Assembly (NCBI GenBank): GCA_023404715.1
Contig: JAEYAR010000085.1
Coordinates: 1-64,000 of the forward strand
Source: Bacillota bacterium
GTDB lineage: Bacteria > Bacillota > Clostridia > Christensenellales > Aristaeellaceae
Direction of reading: 5' to 3'
DNA: 64,000 bases
Shown: positions 58,731 through 64,000 of the stretch, piece by piece
Numbering within the stretch: the first letter of the stretch is position 1
How the letters are laid out: every line of letters starts with the position of its first letter
The notes under the pieces: model-generated
Database searches by the model: none
Seen by the model: the letters and a program-made list of their open reading frames with translations, nothing else
What the model was told of the DNA's origin: nothing
Made by a program: the position numbers and the translations under genes

Positions 58731-59231
58731 TCACAACCCCGCCTCTAAAAGGATCCTGCGGGCGGCCTGTTCGGCGGTCCAATCCGTGATGTCGATCCTT
58801 GGATAAGGAAGCCCGTCAAAGGCTTTTCTCGATTGGCTGAGCGCTCTTTCGATGCGCTCCGCGCTTCGGTTGTCCATATGCATTCTTCGGATGTGCTCAT
58901 CTTTCGCGCACCAAAGAAGATAGGGCTTGAAAAGATAATCCGATACGGAAATCTGATTCATGACGTTTTCGAACACTTCTCTTCTTCTTCCGTGAAATCC
59001 ATATGAAAAGATCACGGTTTGAACGATCGGGCAATTGAAGTAATTCAGAATCATGTCCCCTATGTTTTGAGAGACAGTCGGAATCGTATCGTCGTTTAAA
59101 ACAAAGGGGTTCATCGCCCTGCAGGGATCGGAATCGACATACGCGCAGTTGGGTAATATCCGGACGATTTCCTTACATATCGTGGTCTTTCCGATCCCGT
59201 TGGGGCCGCATAAGAAGAGTAGGTTCTTCAT
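58731..59231 (-). CDS. P-loop kinase-like ATPase
   Basis: 166 aa with Walker A LFLCGPNGIGKTTICKEI (residues 5-22), a base/acid region YVDSDPCRAMNP near 33 and an arginine lid RMHMDNRSAERIERAL near 115, as in AAA_33/adenylate-kinase-like small-molecule kinases. The substrate is unknown. Its start lies 2 bp after the EIIC-like gene, with GGAG inside that gene's last codons, so translation is coupled. Confidence 0.8.
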   Translation of the reverse strand: MKNLLFLCGPNGIGKTTICKEIVRILPNCAYVDSDPCRAMNPFVLNDDTIPTVSQNIGDMILNYFNCPIVQTVIFSYGFHGRRREVFENVMNQISVSDYLFKPYLLWCAKDEHIRRMHMDNRSAERIERALSQSRKAFDGLPYPRIDITDWTAEQAARRILLEAGL

Positions 59232-59233
59232 TT

Positions 59234-60289
59234 CTATAGCTCCAGCTTCATATCGCCATCCTTGATCAGGCCCGTCTTGCGCATGGCGATGCAGATGGCG
59301 AGCGATAGCGCCGCCGGCAGCGCGATGTGGAGCGCCAGGATCTTCATGAGCACCACCCCGGCGCCCGAGGCCTCTGCCATCGACTTGAACGTGCCGATCT
59401 GGCCGACCAGACCCGCCGTGCCCATGCCCGCGAACACGCCGTAATTACGCATATCGAACAGCGTCGTCGCAAAGGGGCCCAGGATTGCCGCCGCCAGCGT
59501 CGGCGGCACGAGGATCAGCGGATGGCGCAGGATGTTGGGCACCTGCAGCATCGACGTGCCCAGGCCCTGGGCGACAAGGCCGCCGATGCCGTTTTCCTTA
59601 TAGGAAGCGACCGCAAAGCCCACCATCTGCGCGCAGCAGCCGACCGTCGCCGCGCCCGCCGCCAGCTGCAAGCCCAAGCCCAGCTCCGTGCCCTCGGGGG
59701 CGACGAAGATCATCGCGCAAAGCGCGGCGGAGGAGATGGGCGCCGTGAGCGCCAGGCCGACGACCACCGAGACGATGATGCCCATGGGGATAGGCTGCAT
59801 GCGCGTGGCCGTATCGATGAAGCTGCGCAGCAGGCCCATCAGGCCGTTGACCGCGGGGCTGCAGACGACCGCGACAAGGCCGCCTACGATGATCGTGGCG
59901 GAGGGAACGAGGATGATGTCCAGCTTCGTCTTGCCCGCGATGAAGTTACCGGCCTCCGCTCCCAACACCGCGGCGATGAAGCAGCCCAGCGGCGCGCCCA
60001 GCTCGTAACCGATCGCGCCGGATACGGCGGACGTAAACATCGCCAGCGGTGCCACCTTCATGCCCCAGGCGACCGACACGCCGATCGCCGCGCCGACCAC
60101 CGGGCCGGACTTGGCGACCGCCGCGAACTCCGATAGCTTCGCAAGGCCCGGGATGAACTGGCCCAGCTGGTCGAGGATCGTGCCGATGATCAGGGTAGAA
60201 AACAGGCCCAGCGCCATCGCGCTGAGCGCATCCAGACCGTAGCGCTTGAACAGCCGCGCGCCGAGGCTCTTCTTCTCGGTGTTTTGCAT
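59234..60289 (-). CDS. PfoR-type PTS EIIC-like membrane protein
   Basis: 351 aa with about nine hydrophobic segments of the PTS_EIIC_2 family (PF13303), which includes the so-called toxin regulator PfoR of Clostridium perfringens. Characteristic runs are GPVVGAAIGVSVAWGMKVAPLA, SPAVNGLMGLLRSFIDTATRMQP (a PTS EIIC-like loop) and FAGMGTAGLVGQIGTF. No EIIA/EIIB or HPr genes are nearby, so sugar transport by phosphorylation is not shown. ATG 60289 has AAAGGAG 11 nt upstream; the frame is open to 60328. Confidence 0.88.
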   Translation of the reverse strand: MQNTEKKSLGARLFKRYGLDALSAMALGLFSTLIIGTILDQLGQFIPGLAKLSEFAAVAKSGPVVGAAIGVSVAWGMKVAPLAMFTSAVSGAIGYELGAPLGCFIAAVLGAEAGNFIAGKTKLDIILVPSATIIVGGLVAVVCSPAVNGLMGLLRSFIDTATRMQPIPMGIIVSVVVGLALTAPISSAALCAMIFVAPEGTELGLGLQLAAGAATVGCCAQMVGFAVASYKENGIGGLVAQGLGTSMLQVPNILRHPLILVPPTLAAAILGPFATTLFDMRNYGVFAGMGTAGLVGQIGTFKSMAEASGAGVVLMKILALHIALPAALSLAICIAMRKTGLIKDGDMKLEL

Positions 60290-60312
60290 GTGCACACACT
60301 CCTTTGCTTGCA

Positions 60313-60351
60313 AGACATTATACCGCATGTCAATGCAGGTGTAAAGACATC
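60313..60351 (-). promoter_or_regulatory. Promoter of the EIIC-like gene with AAGACAT repeats
   Basis: On the minus strand TTTACA (60341-60346) and TATAAT (60318-60323) with a 17-bp spacer. AAGACAT occurs at 60313-60319 and 60345-60351, 32 bp (three helical turns) apart and flanking the promoter, a likely site for the upstream AraC-type regulator. Confidence 0.7.
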
Positions 60352-60437
60352 TGTTTTCTAAAGTTTGGGCCTCGTTTTTGAGTAAACGCCCCGCATGCTC
60401 TCATCTAACTTTGGACAATAAGATTTGATTCATCCTG

Positions 60438-61295
60438 TCAAAAATCCGTATGGGATTCCTCCGAAAAAACAAGGCTTTGATATTGTCTGGGCGTGTAGGA
60501 GGAATAGCGGCGAAAGACCGTAGAAAAGTAGCTGCTCGTATTGAAAGAGAGCGCCATCGCCGTCTGGGTGATCGAATAACCGCGGGCCAGCATCCGTTTT
60601 GCGCGTGCGATTTTGCACATGTTGATATAGTGGTTGGGGGTGATGCCCATCTCTTTTTTGAATTTGATCTTAAAATAGGTAAGAGATAGTCCCGCTTCCC
60701 GCGCCAGATCATATAGGCTAATCTCTTCTGTAATATGATGATGGATGTATTTGGTGACAGCGGTGATGATTTCATCCTTGGGCGCGGCCTCGACGCTGCC
60801 CGCAATCTCCAAGATACGATGAAGAAACAGCACCAGCTTCGCCTGACCGTACTGATACTCCGCCTCATTGTTCGATTGCAACAAGTGAAAAGAAGACGCG
60901 AGCGTCTTACAATGCTCGAGGCTGCCGTGGCAAAGCTGCGTATGCAGACGGCGGAGCCGTTCGCATAAGCATGCGCCGTTCGACGCTGCGAGCCCCAAAA
61001 ACTCCCCTTGCGATTCGACCTGTACGCACAGATGGTAAAGAGCGCATTGATAATTGGGCTTGATTTGAAACCAGTAGGGTTCAGGGGCGTACATGATGAA
61101 GATATCCTTGGGCATCATCGGATATTCCGTGCGTTCCGTGCTGATGATCGCAGAGCCGTTTGAGACGAGCACAATGCTCAGCATCCCCTCGGCGACGTGC
61201 TTATCCATGACGACATTGGATAGCGGTTCACTGATATAGCACAGCGCATGTGCGCCGTCGATCAGGCATCGCTTCTCCTTTTTAGCTGTTTCCAC
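60438..61295 (-). CDS. AraC-family transcriptional regulator
   Basis: 285 aa. The N-terminal ~165 residues form a cupin-like effector domain; the C-terminus has two HTH units (ISLYDLAREAGLSLTYFKIKFKKEMGITPNHYI and AMALSFNTSSYFSTVFRRYSSYTPRQY). The start is GTG 61295, with AGAGAGG 5 nt upstream; a TTG at 61340 has no site. It lies on the same strand, 148 bp upstream of the EIIC-like gene, and is the obvious candidate for its control. A ligand cannot be named. Confidence 0.9.
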   Translation of the reverse strand: METAKKEKRCLIDGAHALCYISEPLSNVVMDKHVAEGMLSIVLVSNGSAIISTERTEYPMMPKDIFIMYAPEPYWFQIKPNYQCALYHLCVQVESQGEFLGLAASNGACLCERLRRLHTQLCHGSLEHCKTLASSFHLLQSNNEAEYQYGQAKLVLFLHRILEIAGSVEAAPKDEIITAVTKYIHHHITEEISLYDLAREAGLSLTYFKIKFKKEMGITPNHYINMCKIARAKRMLARGYSITQTAMALSFNTSSYFSTVFRRYSSYTPRQYQSLVFSEESHTDF

Positions 61296-61602
61296 GGCGA
61301 CCTCTCTTCTGCATAATCGGTATTCAAAATCGTACTGCAAATAAAAATGGATGACTTTCGCACACGAGGTTTGGTATAGTAGTTTCAGTTACAGAATCAC
61401 GAAGGATTCATGTGTAAAACCATTATAAAACAGATTAAACGATTGTTCAATTATTCTCTATAATATCTGAAAAGATTTTTGATTATCTCTTTATTTCTTC
61501 TTAAATGTCGGTATAGCCCGTAACTCCGGGCTTTCCCGGCTTTCTGTATATTGGAAGAACCTCACATATACCCCCATAACCGCTCATGTCTTTGCTTTGA
61601 AA

Positions 61603-61639
61603 AGTAGTAGATTGAGTAGTAAAACACCATCTTACTACT
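61603..61639. promoter_or_regulatory. AGTAGTA repeats at the end of the integrative element (probable Int sites)
   Basis: AGTAGTA at 61603-61609 and 61615-61621, and inverted TACTACT at 61633-61639 overlapping the int stop. Together with the A+T-rich DNA at 61420-61560 they mark the left end of the element. The rest of 61296-61600 holds a small hairpin AGCCCG/CGGGCT near 61516-61533 and no gene. The exact attachment core cannot be set without the other end. Confidence 0.5.
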
Positions 61640-62849
61640 ATGCTGCAACGTCCATTCCAGTGTCCAGGCGGTCCATTTCTGCCTTGGCCGAATCGAAACT
61701 GGCGTGGGCGTAATAGTTGAGCGTCATGACGATGTTTGCGTGGCCCATGATGTATTGCAGCGCCTTGGGGTTCATGCCTGCATTGGCCTTCTTTGTGCAG
61801 AATGTATGTCTCATGGTGTGAGGGGTCATTACCTTCGGCAGCGGTGCCTCATGGCACTTGTTGTACTTCTTCAGCAGGCACTTGAACATGGCATCGTAGT
61901 TTGCCGCCGTTTTCGGCAGGCCGTCCCGGTTCAGGAACAGGAAATGCGCGTATCCATCAATGATGATAGGCTTGGCACCCTTGCGGTTCTTTAAGGCACG
62001 TTTGAACGCTTCACTGGCTGCTGCGGTCATTGGTATTTGCCTGATGCCGCTTTCCGTTTTAGGTGTCTCAATGTAGAAGCCGTCCTCTGCGCTCCGTAAA
62101 AGCTGATGGTCCACTTTGATATAGCCCTTTTCAAAGTCTAAGTCGGTATCGGTCAGTCCGCAAAGCTCGGAGATACGAAGCCCTGTTTCCAGCAGAATTA
62201 CGATCTCGTCATAATACTTCTGATAGACCGTATCTCCCTGAATGAAGTCCAGGAGTTCCTTTTCCTGCTCCGGTGAGAGCGGCACCTTGGGTTCCGTGTC
62301 ATCATTCAATACCTCGTTGATGTTGAAATCAAACGGATTTTTACGCAGGCAGTCGTCTTGGACAGCCAGGAAAAAGGCAGCTTTCAGGGAACGCTTGTGG
62401 TTGCTGATGGTATTGAAGGCTATCCCTTTTTCCTGCATACGCAGCGCCCATTCTTTGGCGTCGGACAGCTTCACATTTTCAATACTGGCTGCCCCCAGCT
62501 TATCCTCAGAAAGAAGGTTCATGAGCTGTTTGCGCCCTTTTTTGGTTCCCCGCTTCACGTTGCCCCGCTGCCGGATATACTTGGCATAAAGCTGGCAGAC
62601 CGTCATTTTCTTGCCGATGGTGTCTATGCCGTCGTCAAGGTCCTTCTGTATCTGCTTAATTTTTTCACGAAGTGAAAGGTCAGCCCGTTTTCCAGCAGGG
62701 ATTTTGTCCGTAGGGACCAGTTTCCATGAGTAAACAAATTTTGGTTCTCCAAAGGCATCGGTATATTTATATTGGTATCTTCCATCTGGTCGCTGGCTCT
62801 CTCCAGACTGCAAAATACGGTTTTTGCTGTCTCGTCTTTTTTCTGACAT
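61638..62849 (-). CDS. int: Tyrosine recombinase of a Tn916/Tn1549-type integrative element
   Basis: 403 aa (Tn916 Int 405 aa). The N-terminus SEKRRDSKNRILQSGESQRPDGRYQYKYTD is characteristic of this group (AT-rich arm-binding domain), followed by a SAM-like core-binding domain and the catalytic domain: Arg in ETGLRISELCGL, HTMRHTF (HxxR), GHANIVMTLNYY with the nucleophile Tyr. ATG 62849 is better spaced from AAAGGAGC than ATG 62858. Bases are less G+C-rich than the chromosome to the left, consistent with acquisition. Confidence 0.96.
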   Translation of the reverse strand: MSEKRRDSKNRILQSGESQRPDGRYQYKYTDAFGEPKFVYSWKLVPTDKIPAGKRADLSLREKIKQIQKDLDDGIDTIGKKMTVCQLYAKYIRQRGNVKRGTKKGRKQLMNLLSEDKLGAASIENVKLSDAKEWALRMQEKGIAFNTISNHKRSLKAAFFLAVQDDCLRKNPFDFNINEVLNDDTEPKVPLSPEQEKELLDFIQGDTVYQKYYDEIVILLETGLRISELCGLTDTDLDFEKGYIKVDHQLLRSAEDGFYIETPKTESGIRQIPMTAAASEAFKRALKNRKGAKPIIIDGYAHFLFLNRDGLPKTAANYDAMFKCLLKKYNKCHEAPLPKVMTPHTMRHTFCTKKANAGMNPKALQYIMGHANIVMTLNYYAHASFDSAKAEMDRLDTGMDVAA

Positions 62850-62927
62850 ATTCGTCATGCTCCTTTCATGACGGATAGAGCCTTAATATGCTAACAAGAT
62901 TATAGCACATGTAAGGCCCGTCTGCAT

Positions 62928-63128
62928 TTATATCACGTCCAATCCATCTATTATTTTTTCAAAGTGCTTGCGTTTAATCTGAATCCGGTTGCCGTTCAGA
63001 ATGACCCAGCCAGCACTTGGATTTTCCTCAGCAAGTTTACGCAGCTTATTTTCGCCGATGCGAAAGTATTTTGACGCTTCTTCAATCGTGAGTGTATATT
63101 TCTCCCAGATGGGTACATCAGTAATCAT
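62928..63128 (-). CDS. xis: Excisionase of the integrative element
   Basis: 66 aa (Tn916 Xis 67 aa): VPIWEKYTLTIEEASKYFRIGENKLRKLAEENPSAGWVILNGNRIQIKRKHFEKII is the winged-helix MerR-like excisionase that directs Int toward excision. ATG 63128 has GAAGGAGG upstream; the frame is open to 63254 through a terminator and is not used. It is 78 bp ahead of int on the same strand. Confidence 0.95.
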   Translation of the reverse strand: MITDVPIWEKYTLTIEEASKYFRIGENKLRKLAEENPSAGWVILNGNRIQIKRKHFEKIIDGLDVI

Positions 63129-63145
63129 AATGTAACCTCCTTCAG

Positions 63146-63210
63146 AAAAAGAAAAAGCCGCACCGATAAAGTCAGGGCCGTCGTAACATAACGGCATAAA
63201 TCGGTGCGGC
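63146..63210 (-). terminator. Terminator immediately upstream of xis
   Basis: GCCGCACCGAT (63157-63167) pairs perfectly over 11 bp with ATCGGTGCGGC (63200-63210), with a small inner stem GCCGT/ACGGC. On the minus strand TTTTTCTTTTT follows and abuts the xis ribosome binding site. It would block read-through from the upstream element genes into xis-int. The remaining 63211-63567 shows no gene I can support. Confidence 0.85.
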
Positions 63211-63567
63211 TGTCTCTGTTCTATATGAAAATTTATTCCCGCCGTATTTGCCACGCCCCCCAGCGGTGCGCCGGTTCCGGCGCGAGGGGATATTGCAGGC
63301 CGCCCCTGGCGGGGCTGTCATAACTCCACAGCGTCGTTTGTAACGTGCGCCGCAGGGTTCCCCCCAAGTCTTTAGGGAGCCGTGAGGAAGTGTCATTATC
63401 CCCCGCGCTGTCATCGCGCCCGGTGTGCCTCACCGGGTCTAAGGCTTGCGTGGATCGCTCAAACAGCTTGTCCTTCACCTCCTTGAAGCTGTCGTCCTGG
63501 CGGCGCGCCTTATGCCGCTATCACGCGGGTTTTGTGCCTGCAATACCGTCTATTCAGTTGTCATGGT

Positions 63568-63972
63568 TCAGGGAAGAACGGGGAAAGCATGTCCTTCACC
63601 CTTCACATTTTTTAAGGCGGTTTCGCACCCTGTTTTTCCCAATAAGCCCAAATTTTTTTGAAGTTTTTTTCTGGCCTTGGTGATGGACTTGGAGACATTC
63701 TGATGGGTCACGCCCTCCGCCGCAGCGATAGCCTCCACGCTCATTCCCTCCACGCACAAAAGCCACAGGCGGCGGTACTGCTTCTGTGTCAGGCAGCTTC
63801 GGATCTGCACCATCAGGAGGGCGCATGTCCGGGCGCGCTCCGCGTCAGCTTCAGCCTCGGCCAGCTTCTGAAACAGCTCGTCTTCCACAGATGGGGCAGA
63901 CACAATCAGGTCCAGGTACTCGTCCGCCAGGGGGAGGCCATTGTCATAATAGCTGCGTCCTGATTTTTCCAT
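63568..63972 (-). CDS. Sigma-70-like (region 4) regulator of the integrative element
   Basis: 134 aa; a helical N-terminus is followed by a sigma region 4 HTH: SCLTQKQYRRLWLLCVEGMSVEAIAAAEGVTHQNVSKSITKARKKLQ. Proteins of this kind are standard cargo of clostridial conjugative transposons, usually some hundred bases before xis. No region 2 is present. The ribosome binding site is weak and only 28 bp remain to the window edge, so the start could lie further out. Confidence 0.82.
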   Translation of the reverse strand: MEKSGRSYYDNGLPLADEYLDLIVSAPSVEDELFQKLAEAEADAERARTCALLMVQIRSCLTQKQYRRLWLLCVEGMSVEAIAAAEGVTHQNVSKSITKARKKLQKNLGLLGKTGCETALKNVKGEGHAFPVLP

Positions 63973-64000
63973 CGTGTGGTAATTGCTGTCCGACCAGTGT

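Noticed and set aside
63172..63478. 80-81-codon frames upstream of xis
   Set aside because: Two overlapping phases cross the xis terminator, with no start signals or recognisable domains.
1..64000. tRNA and rRNA genes
   Set aside because: No cloverleaf with the T-loop GGTTCGAATCC type sequence and CCA-ready stem, and no rRNA-like stretch, was seen by eye; a tRNAscan run would be decisive.

Overview
The window looks like a chromosomal segment of an anaerobic, G+C-rich Firmicute of the class Clostridia. The evidence is a pyruvate:ferredoxin oxidoreductase, an oxygen-sensitive class III ribonucleotide reductase, many low-affinity-looking sugar and peptide ABC systems, strong AAGGAGG ribosome binding sites, frequent TTG/GTG starts, and consensus sigma-A promoters with 17-bp spacers. 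No rRNA, tRNA, dnaA or other marker allows a genus call. The last 2.4 kb (about 61.6-64.0 kb) is the integrase end of a Tn916/Tn1549-type integrative element that continues past the right edge.

Layout. 0.1-6.2 kb (minus): an LplABC-type carbohydrate importer led by a UROD-like protein and ending in an M20 dipeptidase. 6.7-7.7 kb: a membrane diguanylate cyclase. 7.8-14.5 kb (minus): nifJ, then nrdD-nrdG with a consensus promoter and an NrdR box. 14.7-16.1 kb: an MFS transporter and a small SH3-domain protein. 16.4-20.3 kb (minus): membrane protein, a truncated copy of it, response regulator, histidine kinase and a secreted PepSY-like protein. 20.4-27.1 kb: a diverged PRPP synthetase, murG, a lysophospholipase-like hydrolase, and a patatin / AI-2E / mtnN operon. 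27.3-34.2 kb (plus): an orphan class I fumarase alpha subunit, then iolG-iolB-iolD-iolE and an unknown protein. 34.2-36.7 kb (minus): ribokinase, nucleoside hydrolase and remains of a hydrolase-like gene. 36.8-41.4 kb (plus): a lipoprotein solute-binding protein overlapping a double-receiver hybrid histidine kinase. 41.5-47.5 kb (minus): a complete DppABCDF-type peptide importer with a long structured leader. 48.2-57.0 kb (mostly plus): a DUF1858 protein, a DnaA-box cluster, argS, a DUF815 ATPase, an XRE regulator facing a DUF4097 envelope protein, and a large transglutaminase-like protein. 57.1-61.3 kb: an unknown protein divergent from two tandem XRE regulators, then AraC regulator, PfoR-type EIIC protein and a P-loop kinase.

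How the parts fit. The transport cassettes pair with catabolic genes: nucleoside hydrolase releases ribose for the adjacent ribokinase, and IolG/E/D/B form the first part of inositol breakdown, whose final steps (IolC, IolJ, IolA) are not here. NifJ and NrdDG mark strict anaerobic central metabolism.

The most interesting signals are non-coding. There is a cluster of DnaA boxes (three perfect) between 48.48 and 48.66 kb. A dispersed intergenic repeat, with hairpins that covary between copies, occurs at 0, 24.1, 32.4 and 50.6 kb. The peptide transporter has a ~350-nt leader with a two-part hairpin. A promoter plus intrinsic terminator lies ahead of an XRE gene, together with an exact 11-mer also found in the neighbouring promoter. 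PhoP-box-like TTAACA repeats lie ahead of the SH3 gene. All coordinates and motifs were read by eye; no similarity search or folding program was run.
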